NCBI GenBank assembly: GCA_963748005.1
Contig: CAVVHH010000003.1
Location: forward strand, 248,001 to 312,000
DNA length: 64,000 bases
Direction: 5' to 3'
Origin: CAILZL01 sp963748005
GTDB taxonomy: Bacteria > Pseudomonadota > Gammaproteobacteria > Steroidobacterales > Steroidobacteraceae
In this document: positions 44,801-53,574 of the stretch, piece by piece
Layout of the letters: each line of letters starts with the position of its first letter
Position numbering within the stretch: the stretch's first letter is position 1
Made by a program: the position numbers and the translations under genes
Notes under the pieces: generated by a model
Told to the model about the DNA's origin: nothing
The model's database searches: none
The model's input: only the letters and a program-made list of their open reading frames with translations

Positions 44801-46420
44801 ATGAAGCAACAGATGACAACGTTCTCCGTGATGGCGTTGATGGTCACGATGATGTGTCTGCAGCCGCAGGCATGGGGTGCAGAGCCGCCGCCTGGTGATG
44901 TGCCGGTGGAGAGCGACGCGGCTTCCACCAGCAGTGTCTCGGCGACCGGCACCGACATCAGTGAAGAACGTGCGCGGCGTGACGAGAGGCGTGCGCGTCG
45001 CGATGCGAACAATGATCGCGTGGCGATTGGCAGCAATGCCGATTTGCCCGCAGGGGAATTCAGTGATTCGGTGGTCGCGATTGGCGGCGATGCCAATGTT
45101 GCCGGTGATGTCAAAGACGCAGTGGTGGCCATCATGGGCAATACCATGGTGGACGGCAATGTGGGTGAAAGTGTGGTGACAATATTCGGCAACAGCTACG
45201 TCAATAGCAGGGTGGGTGAGGACGTGGTCACCATACTGGGCAATGTTGAACTCGGGCCGCGGGCGGTGATTGAAGGCGAACTGGTGAACATTGGCGGCAC
45301 GGTGAAGCGTGATCCTGCCGCCATCGTGAACCGAATGCAGAGCATCAAGCCGTTGCCCTTCAGCGTCGATTTCGACTGGTTCAAATCCTGGGTGAAAGAG
45401 TGCCTGTTCTACGGCCGGTTACTGGCCTTCCAACCGGGTCTGTTGTGGGCGTGGGGCGTGGCGCTGGTGTCATTGCTGCTGTATGTGCTGGGAGCGGCGC
45501 TGGTGCCACAAACGGTTGAGAAATGCGTCAATACGCTGGAAACCTGGCCCGGCCGCTCCTTGCTGGCGGCATTGTTATCGATTCCTCTGATTCCGGTGCT
45601 GATGTTGCTGCTGGTAATTACCGTTATCGGTCTGCTGGCCGTTCCTGTTGTTGGTATCGCGCTGCTGACGGCGTCGTGGTTCGGCAAACTCATCATGCTT
45701 GGCTGGATCGGCAAGCGGTTGATGCAAGCGTTCAAGATGGAGCAGATGCATTGGGCGCTGGCAGTGCTGCTCGGCGGCGTAGTCGCCACCTTGCTGTACA
45801 CCATTCCGGTGATCGGATTGCTCAGCTACAAGCTGTTGCAGTTCATTGGTTTTGGCGCGGTGCTGTACACAATGCTGATGATGTTCCGGAAACCGGCTCT
45901 GCAGACTGGAACTGGTGATGCACTACCATCCGATGGTGCAGCCCTCGCTACGGCTGGTATCCGCGATGACGGCAACGAGGCATCGTTCAATACAACTCAG
46001 ACGGGTGCAACGCCTGCTGCCGATGCTTCTGAACATGCACTATCAGCCGGGTTATGGCCTCGAATGGGAGCACTGGCCATTGACGTGATATCGGTTGGCA
46101 TCATCGGAGGGGTGCTGGACGTGGTCGACGTTGGCGGGCGTGGGTTTTTGTTGTTGCTGGCCACATACGGTGCGCTGATGTGGAAACTCAAGGGCACCAC
46201 CATCGGCGGCATTGTGTTTCACTTGCAGGTGGTGCGCAGCGATGGTCGCAACATGGACTGGTCCACCAGTATCGTGCGCGCACTGAGCTGTTTCCTGTCG
46301 CTGGCGGCGCTGGGAATGGGCTTCATCTGGATTGCCATCGATCCTGCCAGGCAAGCGTGGCACGACAAGATTGCGGGCACGATGGTGGTGCGTATGGCCA
46401 AGGGGAAATCGCTGGTTTGA
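44801..46420 (+). CDS. Polymer-forming-like/RDD-family membrane protein
   Basis: 539 residues. A signal peptide (ending AWGA) is followed by an Arg/Asp-rich stretch, a right-handed beta-helix of short repeats (GDANVAGDVKDAVVAIMGNTMVDGNVGESVVTIFGNSYVNSRVGEDVVTILGNVELG, bactofilin- or polymer-forming-like), then about six transmembrane helices and a C-terminal RDD domain (LWPRMGALAIDVISVGIIGG ... WHDKIAGTMVV). The order suggests a periplasmic repeat head on a membrane channel-like body. Third gene of the ECF sigma operon, 14 bases after the second. Function unknown; envelope stress response is a guess from the sigma factor. Confidence 0.8.
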   Translation: MKQQMTTFSVMALMVTMMCLQPQAWGAEPPPGDVPVESDAASTSSVSATGTDISEERARRDERRARRDANNDRVAIGSNADLPAGEFSDSVVAIGGDANVAGDVKDAVVAIMGNTMVDGNVGESVVTIFGNSYVNSRVGEDVVTILGNVELGPRAVIEGELVNIGGTVKRDPAAIVNRMQSIKPLPFSVDFDWFKSWVKECLFYGRLLAFQPGLLWAWGVALVSLLLYVLGAALVPQTVEKCVNTLETWPGRSLLAALLSIPLIPVLMLLLVITVIGLLAVPVVGIALLTASWFGKLIMLGWIGKRLMQAFKMEQMHWALAVLLGGVVATLLYTIPVIGLLSYKLLQFIGFGAVLYTMLMMFRKPALQTGTGDALPSDGAALATAGIRDDGNEASFNTTQTGATPAADASEHALSAGLWPRMGALAIDVISVGIIGGVLDVVDVGGRGFLLLLATYGALMWKLKGTTIGGIVFHLQVVRSDGRNMDWSTSIVRALSCFLSLAALGMGFIWIAIDPARQAWHDKIAGTMVVRMAKGKSLV

Positions 46421-46441
46421 TTTCCCGCTCTCATCGAGCCG

Positions 46442-47845
46442 TCAATCGTTGAGTGGTTCATGCGAAGCAATGGCACCTCGCTTCCAGTAACCGGCGGCCT
46501 TGAGCCATTGCTTGTCGAACCCGCGTTCGCTCAGCAGATAGTTGCGCAGTGCCCGCGCCACGTTCGATTCGCATGCGATCCAGGTGTAACCCACGCCGGC
46601 TGGCACCGTCATATTGCGCAGCGCAGGTAACAACAGGTCGGAAGTGCCGGGCTCGCGGCCCTGGCGATGTACCCAGGTAACCGTCACGGAGGCCTGTGAA
46701 TTGAAGCGTTGTTCTTCACTGCCGTCTGCGACTTCCGCAATCACGAATGCACGCGCTCCAGCGGGCAGTTCTTCAAGACGACGAGCCAGCGCCGGCAGAC
46801 CAGCTTCGTCGGCAACCAGCACATACCAGTCGAACTCACCGCTGACGATGGAAGATCCGCGTGGACCACCCAAGCCCAAGGTATGACCGGGTTGAACCTG
46901 AGACGCCCAGCTGGTGGCGGGTCCGTCGTTGTGCAGTACGAATTCGATGTCGAGTTCATTGGCTGCAGCATCGTAACGGCGCGGTGTGTAGTCGCGCATG
47001 ATGGGCGTGGGGCCTGCTGCGGCTTCGGGAGATCCCTGCGGGCCTGCGGGCAGAATGGGTTCGATGCTGCCCGGTGCCGGGAAAAACAGTTTGACGTGGT
47101 CGTCATAGGCCGGGCTGTTGAAACCCTCGAGATCACCAGTCAACGTGACGCGCACCATATGTGGCGTGATCCTGGTGACGCGCTTGACCGTGAGCAGTCG
47201 CCTGCGTCCTTCATGTCGGACGCGTTGTACTCCGCGTGCGGTGGCAGATGAAGTCATGGATTGTGTCCTCGGATTGTTTGATGGTTTGAGTTGTTCAATG
47301 GTCTGGGTAGTCTGGTTGAGCGTTGCGGCGATCGCCAGTGCGATCTCATTGCTCATGTCATCGCGCTGCAGGTGCATACGCAGCGCCTGTTTGAGCTTGT
47401 CCATGCTGAGCTCTATGGGCAGTGCAATGTCGCTGCGGCGTCGCTGCTGGATTTCAAACCGACGCGACATTTCTTCCAGAGTGGAACTGTGCTCGAAGAG
47501 ATGGGTTTGGCCGGCGGCGGTGATGCTGTAGAGCTTGCGGCTGCCGCTACTGGCGTCCACGCTCACATAGCCGAACTCTTCCAGCAGGGTCAGCGTGGGA
47601 TACACCACACCCGGGCTGGGACAATAGGCACCCTGGGTTTTTCCTTCGATGGCCTTGATGAGTTCGTAGCCATGAACGGGTTTGGCGGCAATCAGTTGCA
47701 GCAGGGCCAGACGCAGGCGGCCATGCTCGAAAGTACGGCCATGACCGCCACGATGTCCGCCGTGGCCGCGGTGGTCATTGAAGTTGTCCCGTTGCGGGGT
47801 ATTCACGTCGCCGGTGAAGTGGGAGCGGTGTCGGTTTCGGGTCAT
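46442..47845 (-). CDS. PadR-type regulator fused to siderophore-interacting FAD reductase (YqjI-YqjH fusion)
   Basis: 467 residues. The His/Gly-rich N-terminus (HRGHGGHRGGHGRTFEHG) and winged helix (LRLALLQLIAAKPVHGYELIKAIEGKTQGAYCPSPGVVYPTLTLLEEFGYV) match E. coli YqjI, a nickel-responsive repressor. Residues 197-467 match YqjH, a ferric-siderophore reductase (KLFFP, RDYTPRRYD, GPATSWASQVQPGHTLGLGGPRG, WIACESNVARALRNYL). In E. coli these are two divergent genes. Here no stop separates them, but an internal ATG at 47257 has GAGGA nine bases before it, so the reductase could also be made alone. Confidence 0.9.
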   Translation of the reverse strand: MTRNRHRSHFTGDVNTPQRDNFNDHRGHGGHRGGHGRTFEHGRLRLALLQLIAAKPVHGYELIKAIEGKTQGAYCPSPGVVYPTLTLLEEFGYVSVDASSGSRKLYSITAAGQTHLFEHSSTLEEMSRRFEIQQRRRSDIALPIELSMDKLKQALRMHLQRDDMSNEIALAIAATLNQTTQTIEQLKPSNNPRTQSMTSSATARGVQRVRHEGRRRLLTVKRVTRITPHMVRVTLTGDLEGFNSPAYDDHVKLFFPAPGSIEPILPAGPQGSPEAAAGPTPIMRDYTPRRYDAAANELDIEFVLHNDGPATSWASQVQPGHTLGLGGPRGSSIVSGEFDWYVLVADEAGLPALARRLEELPAGARAFVIAEVADGSEEQRFNSQASVTVTWVHRQGREPGTSDLLLPALRNMTVPAGVGYTWIACESNVARALRNYLLSERGFDKQWLKAAGYWKRGAIASHEPLND

Positions 47846-47853
47846 CTGTGAGT

Positions 47854-47893
47854 AATTCAGATATATCGATTCGTAATTAGATATATCTGAATT
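47854..47893. promoter_or_regulatory. 14-base perfect inverted repeat, likely operator of the PadR fusion
   Basis: AATTCAGATATATC (47854-47867) and GATATATCTGAATT (47880-47893) are exact reverse complements with a 12-base AT-rich spacer. They start eight bases before the ATG of the fusion gene. GATATATC cores are typical for PadR/YqjI-type repressors, so autoregulation is likely. The site is so close to the start that a normal RBS is hard to see. Confidence 0.75.
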
Positions 47894-47934
47894 GGGGGTG
47901 CTGGCGCAAGCCCTATTTCCTGAAACGATCCAAT

Positions 47935-48807
47935 TTACCCTGTGGGGGCCAGCTGATAAGGCAGCGCCAGCAGTTCCAGCGTGGCTCCGGTGCTCTCCAG
48001 TGTGAGTTCGGCATCACGGTGCACAAGGTTGATGACCGCCAGCAGTTCGCAGCCAAAGGTAGTCGGCGCGGCCATGATCACTTCGCCGGCATGTTGATCA
48101 TTCGCCAGTATCCGGCTGCTAGGATTCGGCGCCTCGCCCTGGGCCTGGAAGCGGAACATGCGGCGTTTGACGGTGCCGCGGAAATGGGCCCGGGCAATGA
48201 TCTCCTGCCCGGTATAGCAGCCCTTGTTGAAGCTGATACCGCCCAACACATCGAGATTCAGCATCTGGGCGACGAAGCTCTCATGGGTTTCAGGCAATAC
48301 CTGGGGTAATCCGGCGCGGATGTCCGCCAGTCGCCAGTCCTCGTCCGCGCCACGACTGGCCGCGGCGTTGGCGCCGGGCAGCAGGGCCAGGAAGCGCTCC
48401 TCCTGATTGTCGGGCCAGCGCAGCACGCTGATGTCGTCCTTGAAAGCGTGAGCACCGGGCGCGTCGGGAATGGGCCAGCCCTTGTTTTCCAGATCGATGC
48501 GTTCCATCCACAGTATTTGTAGCGACTCGCTGGCGTCTTCAATGGTGACTTTGGTGCGCAGGATGTACTTGCGCAGGCGGGCGAGGGTGGACTCGACCAT
48601 GGAACGCGGCAGCAGCGCTACGATGCCGTCATCGCGCTGAATCAGACGCAATACAGCCTGCACGCGACCCTGTGCGGAATTGCAGCTGGCCAGCAGCGAT
48701 TGTTCAGGGGTAAGCGCTGTCAGGTCATTGCTGAGTTGACCCTGCAGGAAGCTGCGCGCATCGGTGCCGGCAAATCGTATTGGTGCAAGGCTGTGTAGTG
48801 GGTACAT
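47935..48807 (-). CDS. ygfZ: Folate-binding Fe-S cluster assembly protein YgfZ
   Basis: 290 residues of the GcvT-like YgfZ family. The signature NKGCYTGQEIIARAHFRGTVKRRMF includes the required Cys in KGCYxGQE. N-terminal IRFAGTDARSFLQGQLSNDL is the other hallmark. YgfZ supports repair and assembly of Fe-S proteins with tetrahydrofolate. It lies divergent from sdhAF4-sdhCDAB, whose product includes three Fe-S clusters in SdhB; in E. coli, ygfZ is beside sdhE-ygfX. Confidence 0.94.
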   Translation of the reverse strand: MYPLHSLAPIRFAGTDARSFLQGQLSNDLTALTPEQSLLASCNSAQGRVQAVLRLIQRDDGIVALLPRSMVESTLARLRKYILRTKVTIEDASESLQILWMERIDLENKGWPIPDAPGAHAFKDDISVLRWPDNQEERFLALLPGANAAASRGADEDWRLADIRAGLPQVLPETHESFVAQMLNLDVLGGISFNKGCYTGQEIIARAHFRGTVKRRMFRFQAQGEAPNPSSRILANDQHAGEVIMAAPTTFGCELLAVINLVHRDAELTLESTGATLELLALPYQLAPTG

Positions 48808-48960
48808 GGGTTGAACGGATAGAGAGTGTTGCGCGGTTGAATGCAGGGTTGCGCTGAATGTTCAGAATTCAAGGCGAGCAGCTATTTCAGCATGATGATC
48901 AATACATTGCTGCAGCATAGTGGTTAACAGACCCCCACCTTTCTGGCACACTACGCGGCC

Positions 48961-49176
48961 ATGCAGCAGACGCCAACAATATCGGGTAGCGGATCGACCG
49001 AGCCGCCTACCGGTAATCAAGATCATGGTCAGTCCGATGATCAATTCCAGAGCCAGATCCAGCAAGTCATATCGACCGTTGAGGCAAGCCAGCCGGTAGA
49101 GGTCGGTGGCCGGGATGGGCCCGAACCCACGCGGTTCGGGGATTGGGAGAAAGCAGGGCGCTGTATCGATTTCTGA
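48961..49176 (+). CDS. Succinate dehydrogenase assembly factor 4 (DUF1674)
   Basis: 71 residues. The C-terminus EVGGRDGPEPTRFGDWEKAGRCIDF is the DUF1674/SDHAF4 signature; the N-terminal half is polar, variable and Gln/Ser-rich. In mitochondria and alphaproteobacteria the protein binds flavinylated SdhA and protects it before it joins SdhB. Its place 111 bases before sdhC fits the job. With sdhE downstream, the operon carries factors for both FAD insertion and assembly. Confidence 0.9.
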   Translation: MQQTPTISGSGSTEPPTGNQDHGQSDDQFQSQIQQVISTVEASQPVEVGGRDGPEPTRFGDWEKAGRCIDF

Positions 49177-49287
49177 AGTTTTATTTCTTTCGGGCCGGCA
49201 ATGCCGCTGGCCTTCCTGTAGTCGTGCGCATCACGTTTGACCTGCCCGGTTGCCCAACGATGCCAAGTCTGGATTGAGGATTTTCAT

Positions 49288-49698
49288 ATGGCACAACAAG
49301 AACGGCCATTGTCACCGTTCATGCACTATCGCTGGCAGTACACCAATACGCTATCGATTCTGCATCGCGCCTCGGGTGTGTTCATGTCGGTGGGTATTAC
49401 ATTGCTGGTTTACTGGCTGGTTGCTGCAGCTTCCGGCAACGCCGCCTATGAAGCGGCTCTGAGATGCTTGTCGGCGCCGCTGACCAAGCTGGCCATGTTT
49501 GCCTGGCTGCTGGCCTTTTTCTATCACCTGCTCAACGGCCTGCGGCATCTGGGCTGGGATATGGGCTATGGCTTTGAGAAAGCCATAGCCCGCAAGACCG
49601 GCACTGTAGTGTTCGTCAGCGCAATTGTGCTGACGGTGCTGACCTGGATGTGCATCTCCGCGCGCATCACCGCCAGCGTGACTGGAGGTCTGGTATGA
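49288..49698 (+). CDS. sdhC: Succinate dehydrogenase cytochrome b556 subunit
   Basis: 136 residues, three transmembrane helices. RPLSPFMHYRWQYTNTLSILHRASGVFMS is the family N-terminus with the Ser/Arg quinone-site segment (SILHRASG), and FYHLLNGLRHLGWDMG has the haem-ligand His. ATG 49288 is preceded by GAGGA. It overlaps sdhD by four bases. Confidence 0.95.
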   Translation: MAQQERPLSPFMHYRWQYTNTLSILHRASGVFMSVGITLLVYWLVAAASGNAAYEAALRCLSAPLTKLAMFAWLLAFFYHLLNGLRHLGWDMGYGFEKAIARKTGTVVFVSAIVLTVLTWMCISARITASVTGGLV

Positions 49699-50081
49699 GC
49701 CTGCGCAGCCCGATGAGCAAGGTGCTGGGGCTTGGTGCTGCCAGGGAAGGTGCAGGCCACTGGTGGTCGCAGCGCGTAACCGCGGTGGGCCTGGTATTGC
49801 TGGCGCCATGGTTTGTGCTGTCGCTGATTGCAATTGGCGACCTGAGTCATGCCAACGTGGTGCACTGGATTGCTGCGCCCATGAATGCCGTACTGATGAG
49901 TTTGCTGGTGTTCACCGCGGCCTATCACGCACAGCTGGGGCTGCAGGTGGTGGTTGAAGACTATGTGCCGAACAAAGGCGTGCGTTTGTTGACCATGCTG
50001 GTAATTAATTTCATGTTGCTGGTATTGGGCGTGCTCGGTGTGTTCTCCGTGCTGCGCATTGCATTCGCGGGGAATGTGTAA
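49695..50081 (+). CDS. sdhD: Succinate dehydrogenase membrane anchor subunit
   Basis: 128 residues, three transmembrane helices. ARE-GAGHWWSQRVTAVGLVLLAPW and AAYHAQLGLQVVVEDYV are characteristic; the His of YHAQLG ligates haem b. Start coupled to sdhC by ATGA; the stop is immediately followed by the sdhA ATG. Confidence 0.94.
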   Translation: MSLRSPMSKVLGLGAAREGAGHWWSQRVTAVGLVLLAPWFVLSLIAIGDLSHANVVHWIAAPMNAVLMSLLVFTAAYHAQLGLQVVVEDYVPNKGVRLLTMLVINFMLLVLGVLGVFSVLRIAFAGNV

Positions 50082-51866
50082 ATGAGCGCTTATCAGTTTG
50101 TTGATCACAGCTACGACGTGGTCGTGGTGGGTGCCGGTGGCGCCGGTTTGCGCGCGACCTTCGGTCTGGCCAATTCAGGCCTGTCGGTGGCCGCCATTTC
50201 CAAGGTGTTCCCGACTCGCAGCCACACTGTGGCTGCGCAGGGCGGCATTTCCGCGGCACTGGGCAACATGGGCGAAGACGACTGGCGCTGGCACATGTAC
50301 GACACCGTCAAGGGTTCTGACTGGCTGGGTGATCAGGATGCGATCGAGTTCATGTGCAAGGAAGCGCCGCAGGCCATTCTGGAATTGGAGCACTACGGAC
50401 TGCCATTTTCGCGCACCGAAGCGGGCAAGATTTATCAGCGGCCGTTCGGCGGCATGACCACGCACTACGGCAAGGGCACGGCGCAACGTACCTGCGCGGC
50501 TGCGGACCGCACCGGTCACGCCATGCTGCACACCCTGTATCAGCAGGCGCTGAAACACGAAGCGCAGTTTTTCATTGAATACTTTGCCGTTGATCTGATC
50601 ATGGAAAACGGCGAGTGCCGCGGCGTGGTGGCCATCGACATGGCGACCGGCGAGATCCATCGCTTTCGCGCCCACATGGTGGTATTGGCCACTGGCGGCT
50701 ATGGTCGTGCTTACTTCTCCTGCACGTCGGCTCACACTTGCACTGGTGATGGTGGCGGCATGGTGCTGCGCGCAGGACTGCCGATGCAGGACATGGAATT
50801 CGTGCAATTTCATCCCACCGGCATCTACGGCTCAGGCTGTTTGATTACCGAAGGTGCACGCGGCGAGGGAGGCATCCTGCGCAATTCCAAGGGGGAGGCT
50901 TTCATGGAGCGTTACGCTCCAACGGCCAAGAACCTGGCTTCGCGCGACGTGGTCAGCCGCGCCATGACCATTGAAATCCGCGAAGGCCGCGGTGTGGGTG
51001 AGCACGCCGACCACATCTTCCTGCATCTGGAACATCTGGGTGCCGATATTCTGAAAGAGCGGCTGCCGGGCATTTCCGAAACCGCGAAGATCTTCGCGGG
51101 TGTGGACGTGACCAGGCAGCCCATTCCCGTACTGCCCACCGTGCACTACAACATGGGCGGCATTCCCACCAACATTCATGGCGAAGTAGTCACCGTGCGC
51201 AATGGCAATCCGGACTCGGTGGTGCCGGGCTTGATGGCGGTGGGTGAAGCTGCCTGCGTGTCCGTGCACGGTGCCAACCGCCTTGGCTCCAACTCATTGC
51301 TCGACCTCGTGGTATTCGGCCGTGAAGCTGCGCGCCACTGCGCCGAGATCGTCAAACCCGGCAAACGTCACAAGCCACTGGCTGCAGACGCTGGTGAGCT
51401 GGCCATCAGCCGCATCGACCAGTACCGCAATGCCAAGGGCAGTCTCAAGACTTCAGAAGTGCGCCTGAACATGCAGCGCGTAATGCAGAACCACGCTGCA
51501 GTGTTCCGCACCGGTGAATCCCTGCAGGAAGGTGTCGAGAAGCTGGACAAAGTCATCGACTCATTCGCGGATGTCAGCGTCAGCGATCGTGGCCTGGTAT
51601 GGAATACCGACCTGGTTGAAACACTGGAGCTGGATAACCTGCTGGGTCAGGCAGCGGCCACCATCAACTCCGCGCTCAATCGTCAGGAAAGCCGTGGCGC
51701 GCACGCGCGCGAGGATTTCCCCAACCGCGATGACCAGAACTGGCAGAAGCATTCGCTGGCGTGGGTGGATGGCGAGGGCAAGGTATCACTCGACTACCGG
51801 CCAGTGCACATGTACACCCTGACCAATGATGTGGAAGTCGTGCCGCCCAAGGCGCGCGTTTACTGA
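50082..51866 (+). CDS. sdhA: Succinate dehydrogenase flavoprotein subunit
   Basis: 594 residues. Oxidises succinate to fumarate. The FAD-binding VVVGAGGAGLRATFGL and the flavinylation site SHTVAAQGGI (FAD on His) are at the N-terminus; the active-site region has HPTGIYGSGCLITEGARGEGG and Arg residues in SRAMT; HYNMGGIPTN follows. The C-terminal region ends RPVHMYTLTNDVEVVPPKARVY. No gap after sdhD. Confidence 0.98.
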   Translation: MSAYQFVDHSYDVVVVGAGGAGLRATFGLANSGLSVAAISKVFPTRSHTVAAQGGISAALGNMGEDDWRWHMYDTVKGSDWLGDQDAIEFMCKEAPQAILELEHYGLPFSRTEAGKIYQRPFGGMTTHYGKGTAQRTCAAADRTGHAMLHTLYQQALKHEAQFFIEYFAVDLIMENGECRGVVAIDMATGEIHRFRAHMVVLATGGYGRAYFSCTSAHTCTGDGGGMVLRAGLPMQDMEFVQFHPTGIYGSGCLITEGARGEGGILRNSKGEAFMERYAPTAKNLASRDVVSRAMTIEIREGRGVGEHADHIFLHLEHLGADILKERLPGISETAKIFAGVDVTRQPIPVLPTVHYNMGGIPTNIHGEVVTVRNGNPDSVVPGLMAVGEAACVSVHGANRLGSNSLLDLVVFGREAARHCAEIVKPGKRHKPLAADAGELAISRIDQYRNAKGSLKTSEVRLNMQRVMQNHAAVFRTGESLQEGVEKLDKVIDSFADVSVSDRGLVWNTDLVETLELDNLLGQAAATINSALNRQESRGAHAREDFPNRDDQNWQKHSLAWVDGEGKVSLDYRPVHMYTLTNDVEVVPPKARVY

Positions 51867-51912
51867 TCCGGCAGCCCAGTTAAAGACAGAGAGACAAGGC
51901 AAGGTACCAGCG

Positions 51913-52698
51913 ATGGCCCAGTTCCGCTTACCCGAAAATTCGCAGGTGAATCCCAACGGCAAGGAGCACAAGGCTCCGGCCGGCGCGAAGAATGTGCGCA
52001 AGTTCCGCATCTATCGCTTCGACCCCGAGTCGAAGGACAAACCGCGCATCGATACCTATGAAGTCGACATGAACAGCTGTGGCCCGATGGTGCTGGATGC
52101 GCTGATCAAGATCAAAAACGAAGTCGATCCGACGCTGACCTTCCGCCGTTCTTGTAGAGAAGGGATCTGTGGTTCGTGCGCCATGAACATCGATGGCGTA
52201 AACACGCTGGCGTGCATCAAGGCCAATGACGAGATCAAGGGCGATGTGAAGATTTACCCGCTGCCGCACATGCCGGTGGTGAAGGATCTGGTGCCTGACC
52301 TGACCAATTTCTACGCGCAATACGCTTCCGTAAAGCCCTGGCTGCAGACCCGCACACCTGCACCACCGGATCAGGAGCGCCTGCAATCGAAGGAAGACCA
52401 GGAAAAAATCGATCGTCCCTCTGCGTGCATCCTGTGCGCCTGCTGTTCCACGTCCTGTCCGAGTTACTGGTGGAACGGCGATCGCTACCTGGGGCCGGCG
52501 GCATTGCTGGCAGCTTACCGCTGGATCATCGACACGCGCGACGAAGCCACCGGCGAGCGTCTGGATGCGTTGGAGGATCCGTTCAAGCTGTATCGTTGCC
52601 ACACCATCATGAACTGCACCGAAGCATGCCCGAAGGATCTCAATCCAGCCAAGGCCATTGCCGAGATCAAGCGCAAGATTGCCGAGCGTCGGCATTAA
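51913..52698 (+). CDS. sdhB: Succinate dehydrogenase iron-sulfur subunit
   Basis: 261 residues. It carries electrons from FAD to quinone through [2Fe-2S] (CREGICGSCAMNIDGVNTLAC), [4Fe-4S] and [3Fe-4S] clusters (CILCACCSTSCPSYWW and CHTIMNCTEACPKDL). The N-terminal ~30 residues before FRIYRFDPE are longer than in E. coli. ATG 51913 with AAGG upstream. Confidence 0.97.
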   Translation: MAQFRLPENSQVNPNGKEHKAPAGAKNVRKFRIYRFDPESKDKPRIDTYEVDMNSCGPMVLDALIKIKNEVDPTLTFRRSCREGICGSCAMNIDGVNTLACIKANDEIKGDVKIYPLPHMPVVKDLVPDLTNFYAQYASVKPWLQTRTPAPPDQERLQSKEDQEKIDRPSACILCACCSTSCPSYWWNGDRYLGPAALLAAYRWIIDTRDEATGERLDALEDPFKLYRCHTIMNCTEACPKDLNPAKAIAEIKRKIAERRH

Positions 52699-52705
52699 GA
52701 GGCAA

Positions 52706-52801
52706 GGCTGTGGACCGTGGGCTGCAAGCCGCAGGTTCATGACTGGGAATCGAACAACCATGACTTCGGACCTACAGCCCACAGCCCACAGCCCACAGGC
52801 C
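52706..52801. repeat. Imperfect inverted repeat with tandem CCCACAG units at the sdhB-sdhE junction (family H)
   Basis: GGCTGTGGACCGTGGGCTG at the left faces ACAGCCCACAGCCCACAGCC at the right, where the 7-base unit CCCACAG is repeated. The right arm is translated as LQPTAHSPQA at the start of SdhE. Such GTGGGCTGTGGGCTG arms are common in small intergenic repeats. Confidence 0.65.
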
Positions 52802-53044
52802 AATTCTGCGCGTCTGTCCCGCCTGCGCTGGCATTGCCGTCGCGGCATGCGCGAGCTGGATGTGCTTCTGATGCGCTATTTTGAGCAGCAATACCCTGCA
52901 GCTGGTGCCGTGCGTCAACAGGCGTTCGAGGCGTTGCTCGAACTCCAGGACCCGGTCATTCTTGCCTATCTGACCGGGACGCAAACTCCGGATCGCCAGG
53001 ATATCGCCGATGTCATCCAGCAACTCACCCGCACTGGTGCTTGA
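52760..53044 (+). CDS. sdhE: FAD assembly factor SdhE
   Basis: 94 residues. Promotes covalent FAD attachment to SdhA. RLRWHCRRGMRELDVLLMRYFEQQY contains the RGxxE motif that contacts SdhA. The first ~17 residues (MTSDLQPTAHSPQANSA) come from a repeat and are foreign to the family. ATG 52760 was chosen; ATG 52739 is an alternative in the same frame. It overlaps ygfX by 35 bases. Confidence 0.9.
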   Translation: MTSDLQPTAHSPQANSARLSRLRWHCRRGMRELDVLLMRYFEQQYPAAGAVRQQAFEALLELQDPVILAYLTGTQTPDRQDIADVIQQLTRTGA

Positions 53045-53483
53045 GCTGCCATACGGGTGGCGGCGACTGGTGCCGTCAGGCACGCTGCTGATTTCCGCGT
53101 TGCTGTTGCCATGGCTGGTTTTTGCGTGGTTTCCGGGAATACGAATCGCTGTCATCCTGGGCGGTGTAGCGCTGGCAGCTGTTGCCGGATGGCAGGCACG
53201 AATTGCGAATGGTGCCGGGCGGATTGCTCGGCTGGTCTGGAACCAGAATGGCGAATGGCGTCTGCAATTTGCCATGGGCGAGCCGGTTATCGCGAGACTT
53301 GCGGCCAGTTCATGGTGGTCCCCCTGGCTGATATGCTGGCGTTGGGTCGATGAGGCCGGTCGCAAGCATGCGCTGCTGCTGTGGCGCTTGGAGCTTTCCC
53401 CGGCCAATTGGCACCAATGGCAGCTGCGTTTGCGACTTGAAGGGGCGCATACCGGTACGGACAAAGCGGAGCCGCCGCGGTGA
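53010..53483 (+). CDS. ygfX: YgfX-family membrane protein
   Basis: 157 residues with two close transmembrane helices (GTLLISALLLPWLVFAWFPG and IRIAVILGGVALAAVAGWQA) and a C-terminal tryptophan-rich soluble domain (LVWNQNGEWRLQ, SSWWSPWLICWRWVDE). In E. coli, YgfX (CptA) is encoded with SdhE and has been described as an inhibitor of cytoskeletal proteins FtsZ and MreB. Its overlap with sdhE and the conserved order support the call. Confidence 0.85.
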   Translation: MSSSNSPALVLELPYGWRRLVPSGTLLISALLLPWLVFAWFPGIRIAVILGGVALAAVAGWQARIANGAGRIARLVWNQNGEWRLQFAMGEPVIARLAASSWWSPWLICWRWVDEAGRKHALLLWRLELSPANWHQWQLRLRLEGAHTGTDKAEPPR

Positions 53484-53574
53484 ATTCCAGGACCCGGCGT
53501 GCGCTTGATTGCCAACTGATACGCATTCTTACAGCGAATTTTGTTACTTTTGCGCATGCGTTCAGCTGCCGTTC

